Shown piece by piece: positions 19,256-31,116 of a stretch of DNA of 64,000 nt. The notes below the pieces were generated by a model, which ran no database searches, was not told the origin of the DNA, and saw only the letters and a list, made by a program, of their open reading frames with translations. A program made the position numbers and the translations under genes. This stretch comes from Astropecten irregularis (taxonomy: Eukaryota; Echinodermata; Asteroidea; Paxillosida; Astropectinidae), in NCBI GenBank assembly GCA_963971285.1, contig OZ020260.1, positions 4,560,798-4,624,797 of the forward strand, in the 5' to 3' direction. Numbering within the stretch: position 1 is the stretch's first letter; the number at the start of each line of letters is the position of its first letter.

Positions 19256-19887
19256 GCTTGACGAGGCTAGGCTTGGTACTTATTTTACTACCGCCATTTG
19301 AGGCCCACAAAACGAAATGAAGGGAATTAGGCCACATGATGAAGCCGACAAAAAATACTCCGGCTTCGCCATGTATCTCAAGCCCTTCATTTCATTTAGG
19401 ACACTCAAATTGGTAGCAAAATAAATCCCAAGCCTAGCCTCAAGCCTTATTTCGTAAAGGCCCGTAGTAACAGCAGCGGCTTCAAAATTGCCCCAAAGTT
19501 GTCCTGATTAAATCTGCGTCAAACCTATAGTGGTAGGTTAAAACAGGCAAACTTGACAATTCGGCAAACGTATAACGTGGTAGATTAAAAGAGCGCAAAC
19601 TTGAAAACTCTGTACGAAATGGTGAAGGATTATTCATATTGTGATCCTTCAAGGGGCACGTTGTTCGGCATAATAAATCTACACGCATCACCGTGCCTCA
19701 ATAGCCCAGGACCTAGACCTAGCCGGTGAAAACTGCGCTAACTAAACAAATGCAAAATTTAGTTAAAACTGCGCAAACTAAAAAAATGCAAATTAAAAAT
19801 TGCGCAAAAGTAGTCCTGGCTAAAAGTGCGCGCAAATTAAAAAATTGCGCAAAAGTAGTCCTGCCTAAAAGTGGTAATTATTCTGCC

Positions 19888-20096
19888 CCCGAACCCATTT
19901 TTGATCTTTTAAAAGATCAAAAATAGAAGTGAAAAGACTTAAGAAATACTGTTGCGCAGTTTTTCACTGTTTTCTCAAAAAGTGGGCACCGTATGGGAAT
20001 GAAATTTTCCCAGATGACTGTTACCGTATCTGTCTTGATATTTTTGCCCATGAATCTGCATTTCTTTGATAAAAACCAAAGTATGATATTACCTTT
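19888..20096. mobile_element. Right half of a TTAA MITE
   Basis: Starts at the central TTGATCTTTTAAAAGATCAA and runs through CTTAAGAAATACTGT, GGGCACCGTATGGGA and CATGAATCTGCATTTCTTTG to AAGTATGATATTACC and TTTAA. The left half is replaced by repeats of AACTGCGC and AAAAATGCAAAAT-type sequence. Confidence 0.75.
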
Positions 20097-20729
20097 AATG
20101 CAATGCACTGTAGTTGCACTGTTAATAGTAAATACAAAATGGCACAAGTCTGATAATCATGTAAACAAAACCACAGCGTGCAACAATGGCATGCAGACAT
20201 CGCAGAATTTTTATAACAAACAAAAATTCCAACTCGCTATGCTTCACTTATTAATCAACAATTATGTTAATTTTGTTTTTATTTCCCGGTATTCATTTAA
20301 AAATACAGGTTAACTACCGGTATTATTATAAGTTCGTTCCAATCACATTGATAACATAATTCTCTATAGCTCATCACATATTAATATACCAACTGGTATT
20401 ATCACGACCTTAATTCAGCAAAAATGACCAACAAGATATTAAATTCACCTCTTTTTTTTAATTTCCATCAAAATTCTAGGGGCAAAATGGCATCGGTCAA
20501 CTCTTTCGCTACGGCGAAAAGACATTCTAAGACCAATTTGAATTATAAATACGTGTACTGATTATAGCGTAAATTCAGGTTCTAGTCTAGATAATAAATA
20601 AAATATTACACTTCATTATTTTGACACATTAATAATAATAACAATACTAACAAGAAGCTATAGGTCTACAGCTTATTGTTTGAGTTCATTGTTTGAGGTG
20701 ACTGTCCGGTTGAATTAATAGATCGACCC

Positions 20730-20895
20730 AGTAAGCCCCTCCTGCTGCTCACGTGGGCAACGAGCACGTGATTCTCAACACCAATGCCGTTCCAGTTGCT
20801 TGCTTGATACGCGCATGCCCGCATAGCGGGCATATAGCACGGCTGCGATTGGTCAGAAGTAAACTGGGCGGGGCGTACTGGAACGGTCTATTGGC
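20730..20895. promoter_or_regulatory. GC-box/CCAAT-box cluster, possible promoter
   Basis: Contains CACGTG twice, GCGATTGGTCAG, GGGCGGGGCG and TCTATTGGCCAATGG within about 150 bp in otherwise AT-rich DNA. ATGCCGTTCCAG and CTGGAACGG form an inverted pair, so this may instead be a foldback element. No convincing coding exon follows on either strand. Confidence 0.25.
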
Positions 20896-21117
20896 CAATG
20901 GGTGACTTCTTTAAAAGCATCCGAAAACGGGACGTCTGACAAAACACATAGGCTCTATCGTATTAAGGCTGGATTGCTTTTCCATTCCAAACCATGCCCA
21001 TTAGTTTTTCAAGCCTACAACCAACACAATTCTTTAATGTGCAGTTGTGCACGTTGCAATCGTGTCCAAATTTTGATTGCTCCCGCCAAAATCACATGGT
21101 GAGATTTGTTAAGAAGT

Positions 21118-21260
21118 CTAAGGCCGTGTCCCAATTCTCTGTATGCGGCTGCAAATTACGCATGAACCTATGGCAGCCACTAGCCAGTGACTGCAGCCAT
21201 TTCCATAGACTTGTGTGTTATTTGCGGTCGCAGCCAAAAAATAAGGACACAGCCTTAGCC
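21118..21260. mobile_element. Foldback element, AAGGCCGTGTCCCAATTC family
   Basis: TAAGGCCGTGTCCCAATTCT then GCGGCTGCAAAT on the left; TTTGCGGTCGCAGCC then AAGGACACAGCCTTA on the right. Single copy in this window. Confidence 0.6.
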
Positions 21261-22184
21261 TCAGTTTCGTAAAGCCCCTCAGCCTACGTGTAACTTCGAC
21301 CTGCGACTTATTGTCAACCTATGGCGGACTTTGCCTGGTAACTTTTTAACATAAATTGTCTTGTGGCCTTGTTGTAGGTACCAGGCATAAATCCACCGTT
21401 GGTTAACATATACTCGCTGAATGAACTTGGCATTATGGCTTCACTATGGCTTCAATACCCTAAATAAAATAATTATAAAATGCAGTCATTTTGGCGAATA
21501 CTTTGGCGAACCTTTTCCTACAAATTTAACTATTAAACAGCTCAACAATATTTCTTCCTCATTTGCACAAATCATTAATTTTATAAACAAGTACCAACTG
21601 TGCGATGTACAAATATAACATTTACACAAACAAATATATATTCATATTATATAAAAACAAACAAAATCATAAATAAGGTACAATATATGAGCACAAATAA
21701 TTATATAAATTAAAAAGAAATATAGAACAAACATTTTGAATGCAACAATAAAGTAAAAAAAGAAAGAAGACTTTGAACATGTTACACCAATATAGATTTT
21801 AGAGGATGACAGTGTATAGATTTATCCGTGCAGCAAGACAAAATTACATCGTACAAGTTGACAAAGTAACATTTCCAAAATGATGATTATCGTTTGGTAT
21901 TGCACCTTTAAGTCACCCTCAAAGTTGTTTTTATTTTTGGAACTCGCTTTGACCAATTTACAAAATGCATAATATAATTCGTATAGATTAAGAATCTTAA
22001 ATTTTTGCACATACTTAACTGTTGAAAAGACAGGTAGCAAAACTTATTTTGTACACGACTATAAGATCACTAGAAGAAAAGGCTTTCGATTCTTGCTCTT
22101 TGTTAAAATAAATGCTTAATGAATTAACAAACTTGATTAGGTATTAGATTGTTTTTAACTAATCCAGATCTTGTTGAACTAATT

Positions 22185-22420
22185 TGGGGTCTTTTCCAAA
22201 CCTCGGCTCCGGCTCCTTTTCGTAAATCCATTCTAAAACAACAGGTATCATAATAGAGGCTTTTGACTGCGGTTTGGAAGCAGATTTTTTTGGTTTAAAA
22301 ACAGAAAATAGAGCTTCAGCTTCAATGAAAACCCAGAACCTATTAATTTATTATCAGCATATGGATGACATGACAGAAACGAAGCCAGAGCCGGAGCAGA
22401 GGTTAAGAAAAGGCCCCAGA
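22185..22420. mobile_element. Foldback element, related to 12198-12450
   Basis: Shares TCGTAAATCCATTCTAAAA, ATCATAATAGAGGCTTTTGA and AGAGCTTCAGCTTCAATGAA with the ILP-B intron element and has CCGGCTCC/GGAGCAGAGG arms. The ends are decayed. Confidence 0.7.
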
Positions 22421-22627
22421 TCAATGACTTGCGTGGAGTGTACTTGGCAAGGAGAAGGCTTCACAATAGCTAGTTATGGTAGTTAGAAGGGGAGTTGTTG
22501 GGGCTGGTTAAACTCCGCTTGACTTCAAAGGACAAACCCTGAAGCAATCAGTGGTTAAACCATCAACCTCCCATACTGTTTAATAGTTACTGTTGGACGT
22601 TGGGAGGTTGCAGGACTGTAGGGCTCA

Positions 22628-22772
22628 GGGGCCGATTTCATAAAACTTACGAGGCGTCGCAGAGTTAAGACACATCCTTGCTCTATAGACTCATTGCATC
22701 TATGGGACGCGTCGCAGCTATGATGTGTCGCAAATCGAGTTGCGATGCGTCGCGGAGCTTTATGAAATGCCA
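22628..22772. mobile_element. Foldback element, CGATTTCATAAAACTTACG type
   Basis: GGGGCCGATTTCATAAA with ACGAGGCGTCGCAGAG on the left; GATGCGTCGCGGAGC and TTTATGAAATGCCA on the right. Related in terminal motif, but not interior, to the GTCGATTTCAC family. Confidence 0.65.
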
Positions 22773-23606
22773 GTTGGTGCTTTGTCATTTGTGAGACTTG
22801 TGACTGCCCCACTTGCACTGTTTTGCAAAGATTGACCATTGCGGGAGATTCCTGGCCAAGGCCCGAATGTTTTGAAGCTCCGCAGAGCTACCCTACATTG
22901 CAGGCCGGGGAATAGTACCCCAAGCTGCTCAGCATTTCGTTCTGTGTAGTTTCCCATTTTCACACCAAAATAAAATACAAAAGAGTACTGACAACTGATT
23001 ATATCTGCACACGAAAAAAGTTCACCAGACCACCTCAAAACAGCGACTTTCATGAAACCAAAAGTGGCGTTTTGCACGATCACCTATACACAAAATACAT
23101 GTACACGGAAGGGTGGGGGTCTTGGCTTAGATGTTACAAAAGGTTTCAAGGACCAATTTTTTATTATTCTTGCTGGAATTTGAAAACCAAGCACCTGAGA
23201 TCCAAATCTTTTTGAGTTCGTTTTTGAGTGGACCTGGTGTGTTCTTGTGAAGGAACTGTTTCAAGACTTGGGCTTTATGCGACTGGAACTGGCACACAAT
23301 GGCCTGCCTTTGTAAATTGGAGTCCATCCCATAATAATCTGCCACTGGTTCCCGGCAGCAGAAACCTGCGACATATTCAAATACACAGACAAGGCTACTG
23401 GTAACCAGTGCAAAACCAGACAGTGATTGGTTGGTTCGAGCGAGTCCGCTAGTCTGGTCCAACCAACATCAACTGGAATGCATTCAGATCCGTCAGTCTT
23501 ACTTTACACTCATAGTTGGTGCACAAATTGGCACCTAAGATACCACACAAAAGAGTGGAGTAGGTATTGCAACTGTGCATTATGTGTATTTGCCTTTGGA
23601 ATCGAT

Positions 23607-23745
23607 TTAACCACATTCATCGTAACTTACTATCAATCATAGGACTTATGATGCGTTGCAGCCCTACATAGGATACGATGGGTTATCTTTCCAAACTTGT
23701 GTTACGATTGATTGCAGGGCTTCGTAAAATCAACCGATGGAACAC
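23607..23745. mobile_element. GTCGATTTCAC-family foldback (decayed)
   Basis: CATCGTAACTTACTATCAAT, AGGACTTATGATGCGTTGCA, CCTACATAGGATACGATGGG and GGGCTTCGTAAAATC. The left terminus is degraded. Confidence 0.7.
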
Positions 23746-23935
23746 TGTCCAAACCCAAACACTGAAATTCCTAGATTCTTTATAGTTCAGAACATATTTA
23801 TACTGAAGTTGTCATTTTGAGCCGGTTTTCGTGAGCCGATGAAGGCCGGACTGTAATATCATGCACAGTAAGCAACAGGAAGGGTGGACATTCACCTTTG
23901 GTCTGAGCGGGCCGGTCACTTCCGCTGACAGCCTC

Positions 23936-26900
23936 TCATTTGTCTTCAGTTTCGTCATCATCATCCACGGTCAGCTTGCACTTCTGCGTGGCCAAATGAA
24001 AAGAAAGGAGGGAATAGAATACATATGACAGTTCAGTGATTGTCTTACTTGAGGGTTACGCAGGGGTTGCGGAAGCCGCAACCTCTATGAGTGATCCCCA
24101 TGTACCGTTTCTCAGGTTGCAGCATTGCTAATGCTGTGCATATCTTGAATAATCCTTGGGATATAGCAGTATGTGAGTGGTTTCATGGCTTTTTACTGCC
24201 AAACGAACAAAGATAATTGACTACACTACCGACATAGGGCTGTATAGCTCAGTTGGTAGAGCGCCAGTATGGTATTCTGGAGAACGCTGGTTCGAATCCT
24301 ACTCCGGTCAGATTGTCTTTGTTCGCTTTTCAATGACTTCAAATTCAGTCAGTCTCCCTTGTGGTTATGTGATGATTTTGATAAAAACAGTATCAACAAC
24401 CATATTTCCATGTGTTGTGTATCATTTGTGATTGTTCTTTGGCTGTTTTTCAATGACCATGAATATCAAATGGAATTTTTGATGGTGGTTTGTTTTATTT
24501 GTGCAAGACATTTTGTGCTAAGCAATTTTTTTGTGCTTAACAGATCTCATCTCACTCTTCTTACTGACTCTCCTCTGCAGCATTGAGTGTCTATCCAGAG
24601 GCCAATTTCATAGAGCTGCTTAGCACAAAATTTGCTTAAGCATTAAAAGTCTTCCTTGATCAAACAGGATTTCCAACCAAACTTTTGTGTGATGGTTACT
24701 GCTTTTGACTTGTATTCAGTATTCAGCCATTATTAGCTGAGAATAACATTCACAAGGAGTTTTTAGCTGGCATACTGATTTTATTTACCAAAGTTGTTGG
24801 TGCTTAAGCAAATTTTTGTTCTTAAGCAGCTCTGAGAAATTGGTCCCAGGGCAGCTTGTCTACTGTATCCAACTCACCTGGTAGTTGGTGAAGTGCCCCT
24901 GGCTCCGGCAGTGGTGCTCCACCTCGTCCTGCTGCCAGAAGCGACGTCCGCATAAGAAGCACTGGAAGGCTGTCACCTCTCTGATGTACTCCTCTCCTAA
25001 TGATCAACCACCCCAGACAAAAAATGAACCATTCGAGGAAGTTAGATTGATATCAAGGCTGCAATCATTTAGGTACAAGGTTATTCCATAAGACAGTAAG
25101 GTCTGCGGAGACAGAAGCGTGGTTCTGAAAAGAATCAGTGAGAGGTTGTCCAGAGGTTCCGGCCAGTGTAATCTGGCCATCCTCAGGAGAGAGTAAAGAT
25201 GGCCAGGGGCCAATTTCACGGCCCTGCTTAGCACAAAAATGTCCTAACCATGAAATTTCTGTCTTACTAAAAACAAGATTTTTATGAGTTGTATATCACT
25301 TGTGATTGTTCTTTGGCTATTGTTCGTTTACCAGCCGTAGACAGTCTGTCCAAAAAAGCGTCAATGGGCATACTTTATTCTGTTCACTTATCTCATGATA
25401 CAAAGATAATTGACTATTTATAGGGACACCACCAACACAAGCCTGGGTAGCTCAGTTGGTCAAATGCCGGTACGGTATTCCAAAGGACGCTCGTTTAAAT
25501 CTCAAATTTCTTTTGGTTCACTTTTCAAAGAAATTATCTCAAAAATTTCATTACATCATACAATATCTTCCACTGACCGTATTTTTTGGTGGAGTCGTAG
25601 CCCTCCAGCCCAGTCTCTCTAGCTGGTGGCTCCTTGCTGCTGGTGTCTGGGGACGGACATTCGGCGCCGTCAGGGAGTGCGATGAGCCTGTTTAGCTTGG
25701 CTGAAAAAAGGCAAAATTCAGACCGTTTATAATCTCATGAATGGTCAAGTTCATCATTGGTCATGTAATTTTTTGTTGGGGAAAAGAGCAATCACTCCAA
25801 TCCATAGTTCACCAAATGCATATCATATAAACTGGTGTTTTGTTTGTGATAAAAAAAGCACCTTCCCAACTCGAATGTGACAGCATACTCTTGGGGTGCT
25901 ATAAAATGTTGGCAACACAATTCCATGACTTTTTCCCCACAACACACAGGTATTTTCCATGACTTTAGGGGTAATTTCCATGCTCCGTAACTTTCCAAGA
26001 TTTTCCAGGATTTTCAATTACTGTGGGAATAAAACAACTGATCGTTTAACACCAAACGTGCATGCCTGGTTTATACTTCATGCCAACTTGCAATGATGCA
26101 ATTTGGTGATGCAACAAGTTACACTGTACACACTGTACACCGTTTCTTTGATTGTGGCGTAAGAAAATACACTCTGTTGCACATGTTCACATGAAGTTTG
26201 AACTGGGCTCTTATGAAAATGACCCTGGAGGACTAATGGGAGGGAACTTAAGGTCAAGATGACCGGGGGAAGGGGTGTAACCTGTGTCAAATATAAGATA
26301 TTCTATCTTGTTGTTGGCGTTACCATTGGCTGTATCCATGATGACCTCTGGCTCGGTTGGGTCTTTCTGATCGCTGTCTGGCTCCTGCTGGTCCTTCTTG
26401 ATCTTCTTCTCCCCTTCTCCGTTCCCTTCCTCCTCATTCTCGTCCTGAGCAAAAAACAATTGTTGGGAAAAATATTGGGATTTGTCGAAGTATGATCCTC
26501 TTGCAGATACCCAACACCCGTTGTCCCTTCTGACTGGCACCAGGGGGCCGTGCCTTCTGACTGGCACCAGGGGGATGCTAGCATCAAACATAAAAGATCA
26601 GATGTTACAGCAGTCCTTTCAATTCTCAGGTCCCATCCACATTTTATACACTCACGCTGAAGACTGTTAATCTCAATAATCAGTCAGTTTCTTTTAAAAT
26701 TCTGAATTTACTTGCTCGAAATCATACAATTTTCAGTCTTCAGCTGGATCCGACCAACTGTATAAACAGCCTACAACTGTTTCTATCTAGAGTCAACATC
26801 AAGGCTGGAGACAGAAATTTGTTTTAACAACAGATGTGGCAGAAGCTGTAGACAGGGTTCTAGCCACGGTGGGCGGCGCTGGGCGGGCCAGCCCGGCACT

Positions 26901-29400
26901 GGAAATTTGCGCCCGGAACTTAGGTCTAAAATAAACTCTTCCGCCCAGCACGAATTTCCGCAGAGTGAATAAAAGTATTGCCAATATTGTGAATTTTGAC
27001 CACATTCCTGAATAAAAGTTCACTCCTTTCTGTTATACACCTGAAATTCATTGAATATCTGTCCTTAAAATGTAGCTTCATACCATTAAATGGCGCTGCC
27101 GTCAGAACGGTAAAAATGTTGGCCCTGGACCTTGATCATGTTGCGCTGCATTTTTATCACCACGGCTCAACTTCATTTCTAGAGCCCACCACTAAAATTG
27201 GTCTGGCTAGAACCCTGGCTGTAGACCTTAATATGGATACCCCTAATTGGATACGGCCTCAATGAACAAAGAATTAATGCATATAATATTACATGTTTCA
27301 TATTTATGAAGAAACTGGGACTGACCTCAAACTTGGACCTCACTGGTGACCTTGAGCGTGACCTGGATGACCTTTCAGTTGTGGCTTTCAGACCAGCTTC
27401 AGTACTGTCCCGTTTTTGATCCCCTTTGGCTCCTGAGCCCCTTGAGTCAAAGTGGTCCTTGCCGCTGGTGGTGTGCGACGTGTCGATTTGTGGGGGCTCC
27501 GTTTGCTTGTCTCTAATGGTGGGCGGTACTGTGAACTGCCTCGGCGGGAGGGTGGGCGCCGATTTGGCCAAGAGGGGTGACATCATGAGTTGGATCTGCT
27601 GCTGCACAAGGCTCTCGACGTTGGTGGGCATGTGAGTGTTCATGTTCCGGAAGTTGATGGATTCCGGGATCCGTTTAGGTGGCGTGTGACTGGGATGTTC
27701 GGGGAGCGAAGACCGGGTTTTGTTGGTGTTGGAGCAACCGCGTACAGTCCGGTCGTCCTCCCACCGAGCCCTCGGGGACTTCCCCCCGTGGGGACTCCAC
27801 CGTGTCCGGTCGCTGTCCCTGACATTGCGGTACCGGTCACTGTGGTGGTCGTCCTTCCGAACGTCGTGCGGTCTGTGGTCGTCCTTGCGAACATCGTGCT
27901 GGCGCTGGTGACTGCCGCGATCGTCCCGACTGCTGAAATGTCCTCCTACGGTCCCAATCGGAGGCTCGGTATTAGCCGGCGGGCTGACCCACCAGTCAAA
28001 GACGTCTTCTGGGTTGGCCTTCAAGGTGTCCTGGCCCTGGGCCTGGGCAGGGCTCTGGCTGCTGGGCGACCAGTGGTCAGAATACTGCCGCCAACCACGG
28101 CCGAACCCACCCCTCTGGCCTCGCCCCCAGCCCCGACTGCGCTCGCTGCTCCGCCCCCGCCAGTTGCTGGCACTGTAACCCGTGCTCTGCTGCTGGCTCA
28201 ACGGGGTGGAGGAATAGTGAGTGCCCCCGCCCCCGCCGGTACTGCTTGACTGCTGGCTGTAGTTGCTGCTGTTGTACTGTGACCCGGAAGCCTGACCCTG
28301 ACTATAGTTGGCGCAGGCTGTGTAGTACTTCTCCATCTGGGCGTAAAACTCTGCATACTGCAGGTTGGACTGCGCTTGGGCCGAGGACGGACTGCTTCCA
28401 GAAGTCCCAAGCATGGAAGAGGAAGAGCCACTGCCAGTGCCATAATACTGCGCGGCAGCCACCACTGCTGCAGCGGCTGCGCTATTGTTTGGTGATGAGG
28501 CCACACTGGGGGCCTGGGCACCAGACTGGGGACCAGGCTGTGGACTCTGGTTTGTATATGCCGCAATGGCCTGACTGTATGACTGCCACCATTCTATAAA
28601 CAAATCAACCACGTAAAGAAATTATCATTAACTCCAAATAGAAAATAGCCTGCCCTGTCTTAACTAGACTAAATAGGCAAGTAATCGTGAATGTGCTCAT
28701 TAAGCTTGACAAAAGGGTTCCAAAAAACGAAAACCACAAAATAACAACAACAACAAAAACAACATCAACAAAATAACAGATTAAGTAACAACCAACTAAC
28801 CAAAATGTTGTTCAACCACAATAAGATGTCAAGTGATCGTTTAATTTACTTATTCAATCATGATATTCCTCAGTAGGCCTAACTTACTTAGTCTGCCTTT
28901 TTTAAACATTTGGACATGGTCCGGCGATAGTAGGATTGTATTGGCTGTTTTCGCCCCCTAAAAAAGATTGATTTGAAGGGTCCAAGTTAGGCCTACTCGG
29001 ACTAATTTCAAGACAAAGTTACTCGGACTAATCTATGCTGGCTCACGATGTCATGTTTTTTTTTCTAGTAAAAGTCAAAGCGAGGTAGGCCTGGTATTAC
29101 TGTATTAGTAAGTAACATAACAGTTATGCCTATTCGATTGAGATCTTTTCATTTCGCTGACAGACTTCAACTCTACTTGTAGAACTGGATCAATGAGCAG
29201 AGAGTTGTCATTGTCACCACTGTACCCAGTACTGCCACTGCAACTGACAAGTGACAGCCATAGGACCTAGTCAATAATGACAATTCACAATCACAGCCGG
29301 TACATAGCAAAATATCGCACTGTGTGTAAGTGTGCCTACCTGCTAATTTCGATAGTTGCTGTTGATCTTGTTGAGACATCTGTGATGATAATGACTGCAT
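23936..29400 (-). CDS. RS-rich nuclear-type protein with a U1/matrin-type C2H2 zinc finger
   Basis: Six exons join into a 579-aa frame: 29400-29340, 28593-27326, 26444-26324, 25700-25578, 24996-24878, 23983-23936. Every junction is GT-AG and in phase. The start ATG is preceded immediately by an in-frame TAA. The N-terminal third is Q/S/Y/A-rich (QQDQQQLSKLAEWWQSYSQA), followed by an RGG-like tract (RGWGRGQRGGFGRGWRQY), an Arg/Asp/His-rich region with a duplicated HDVRKDDH, and an RS segment (SSRSRSRSPVRS). Near the C terminus (about residues 526-564) is one finger, C-x2-C-x12-H-x5-H, in FQCFLCGRRFWQQDEVEHHC; the tail is acidic (VDDDDETEDK). The composition suggests an RNA-associated nuclear protein, like matrin-type splicing factors, but I cannot assign an orthologue. 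A strong CpG-rich long exon and the protein-like frame support the gene; terminal exons are less certain. Confidence 0.78.
24050..24400 (+). repeat. tRNA-derived SINE-like repeat with long 5' region
   Basis: GAGTGATCCCCATGTACCGT, AGGTTGCAGCATTGC, GATATAGCAGTATGTGAGTG, CTGCCAAACGAACAAAGATA, then TAGCTCAGTTGGTAGAGCGC and GGTTCGAATCCTACTCC, then TTTGTTCGCTTTTCAATGA and CCCTTGTGGTTATGTGATGA. Same layout as 47060-47400 and 48450-48805. The CTTAGCACAAAA-family fragment follows at once. Confidence 0.8.
24400..24545. mobile_element. CTTAGCACAAAA-family fragment
   Basis: TTCCATGTGTTGTGTATCAT, GATTGTTCTTTGGCTG, GACCATGAATATCAAATGGA, GTGCTAAGCAA and GTGCTTAACAG. The left half is missing. Located in the last intron or 3' flank of the minus-strand zinc-finger gene. 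Confidence 0.7.
24598..24848. mobile_element. CTTAGCACAAAA-type foldback, variant interior
   Basis: GGCCAATTTCATAGAGCTGC then TTAGCACAAAATTTGCTTAA on the left; CTTAAGCAGCTCTGAGAAAT then TGGTCCC on the right. The interior differs from the main family. It ends 30 bp from the finger exon of the zinc-finger gene. Confidence 0.75.
25205..25335. mobile_element. CTTAGCACAAAA-family left half
   Basis: GGGGCCAATTTCACGGCCCT, GCTTAGCACAAAAATG, ATGAAATTTCTGTCTTACTA, then GTATATCACTTGTGATTGTT CTTTGGC. Truncated before the right arm. In an intron of the zinc-finger gene. Confidence 0.7.
25385..25530 (+). repeat. tRNA-derived repeat, degraded
   Basis: GGGTAGCTCAGTTGGTCAAA with GGTACGGTATTCCAAAGGAC, then a ruined B box (CGTTTAAATCTCAAATTTC) and TTTTGGTTCACTTTTCAA. 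Preceded by the family's GATAATTGACTATT and GGGACACCACC. Confidence 0.7.
26512..26576. repeat. Two tandem copies of a ~30-bp unit
   Basis: CCTTCTGACTGGCACCAGGG occurs twice, 30 bp apart, in the intron between exons 2 and 3 of the zinc-finger gene. Non-coding. Confidence 0.7.
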
Positions 29401-29949
29401 TTAAGGCTAAATTATGCAGCCAACAGCTGCAGCCCATACGGTGGGACGTTCACAATTTAATATGACGAAAAAATAAGACAATCCGACTGAGAAATCTTTC
29501 CTTTTTTTATCAAAATATAAATTATAATGTCAATTTTTTCGACTCATGAATATTAGTCACTGGTAGCCGCGCCGGTGAAATTAAGTGATTTGTTATATCC
29601 ATCGTAGGTAGGTTACCAGTTTTGTGTGCAGGTTTGCCAGTTCGCCGCTTGGTGGCGCTGCCAGAAAATGAAATAGAGGGCGTCCTCAATATGGACCGCT
29701 GGAGGTGGAGTCTAGACCTCCCTGGCTGCGCTGCTGCGTTGAAAAAAAGAGTGGGTTTTGTTAGAACTTCAACGGGGTCTGGGGCAACATTATTATAAAG
29801 GACTAACACAACGTGTAATGAAATAATGTTTTGGGCGTGTTTCAGTTTACGTTTTTATGAGACTAAAGTCCAAAACCTTCCTCAAATCAATATACAAATA
29901 TTGTCCTATTGATATACGCCAATTCATTAACGTACACTACAATGTTTAA

Positions 29950-30325
29950 AGGGATTGCATACGTTTGGTAATTTGAGCCTAATGTTTGTTTCAAACCAAT
30001 ATTATTGTTTATATATACCATAAAACTAACCTGTGAAAGTTTCAATTCAAAAGGTGGTAGCGTTTTTGAGATTTTGGCGACAAACTAGAGCGGTTATTTC
30101 ACGCCAGAGAACAGTAAGTCAATAGCTGAGAAGCGTTACGGCCATAACGCTTCTCAGATTTATAATTTTTGGAGATAAAAAGTGACATATTTTTCTATAA
30201 CCGCGGTACTTCGAATTGAACGTTTCTCAATATGCATTATACTATCCAAAGCAGCTGTACTTCTCACCAAGTAAGTTTTTATTGCCATAAATTTTCAGAA
30301 TCATTACCAAACGTATGCAATGCCT
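29950..30325. mobile_element. TTAA MITE, GGGATTGCATACGTTTGG subfamily
   Basis: Left AGGGATTGCATACGTTTGGT, right ACCAAACGTATGCAATGCC; TTAA flanks at 29946-29949 and 30326-30329. Centre carries the palindrome TGAGAAGCGTTACGG/CCATAACGCTTCTCA. Architecture (TTAA flank, long TIR, central palindrome) matches the GGTAGTATCATAC family but the sequence is distinct. Confidence 0.85.
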
Positions 30326-31116
30326 TTAATGCAGATGTAAGTTAAATCTGTCCCCCCTCCAAATTATGTCCGAACGGACACATTTACACGGTTACGGACA
30401 TGTACAGTTGTCAGGAGACATTTTTACCTGGGTAACTGTGTCTCCCGGACTCATTTAGGAGGGATTTAACCTTTTCACTCAAGCCTTATCGATACTGAAG
30501 TGAAAATTAGGTGCCCCGACCATAAAGGTATCTAAATCATTATTGGTAAAGGTCAGTACCAACCAACCCCCCCCCCCCCAAAAAAAAAACACCCACATTT
30601 AATAATGATTATAATAAACTGAATAAGCTAAAATTGGGTATGTTATGATGTAGCGTTGGACAACGTCTCGTTTGATCTTAAAAGATTAATATAATAGATC
30701 AGACGCATTATTATATAGTTTATTACTGTCATAGAGCACGGCTTGCAAGTGCGTGGGGACGGGTGGCAAGCAGGAGTGGTTCTACCGTTCTAGAGGTAAT
30801 ACATTTTTTTTATGGGCTGGGCAAGAACATGACGTCATCTTCTCACATTGCTAGCCTCCCAACTTCCTTGGAAATGGAAATGTAACGTCGGATCTCTCTG
30901 TGTATCGTGAATGATGATGAACGTATGAAATAATTATGCAATATTTGGATGTCTGGGCACACCGGATGATGTTCCTGAGCTGTGGTCTTAATATTTTTAT
31001 CGAAGACGAAAATAAAGTAAGGACTGGGAACCACTCGATTTCTAGCGTTTCGCTTGGTGTGTCTGTCGCCCTCTCTTGGCAATGCAGTGTGAAAACTACC
31101 GCCTCAAGTCTCCTTT

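Larger units (their letters stand above)
18871..19463. mobile_element. GGCCTTTACGA foldback carrying two nested insertions
   Basis: Outer termini GGGCCTTTACG and CGTAAAGGCCC with inner arms GAGGCTAGGCTTGG and CCAAGCCTAGCCTC. Interrupted near its left end by the hAT-like element at 18882-19090 and by the foldback at 19103-19255. Confidence 0.8.
18100..23930. other. Intergenic region between ILP-C and the zinc-finger gene
   Basis: No gene supported. Holds a truncated TTAA element (18530-18705), a 5S rRNA-derived copy, a three-level transposon nest, a half TTAA element, several foldbacks, and a GC/CCAAT-box stretch at 20730-20895. The parts 21300-22180 and 22780-23600 are AT-rich or mixed sequence in which I recognise nothing. 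Confidence 0.6.

Noticed and set aside
27590..28249. 219-codon plus-strand frame rich in Val, Pro and Ala
   Set aside because: It is antisense to the long exon of the minus-strand zinc-finger gene. The minus frame splices cleanly into five other exons; this one has no such support.
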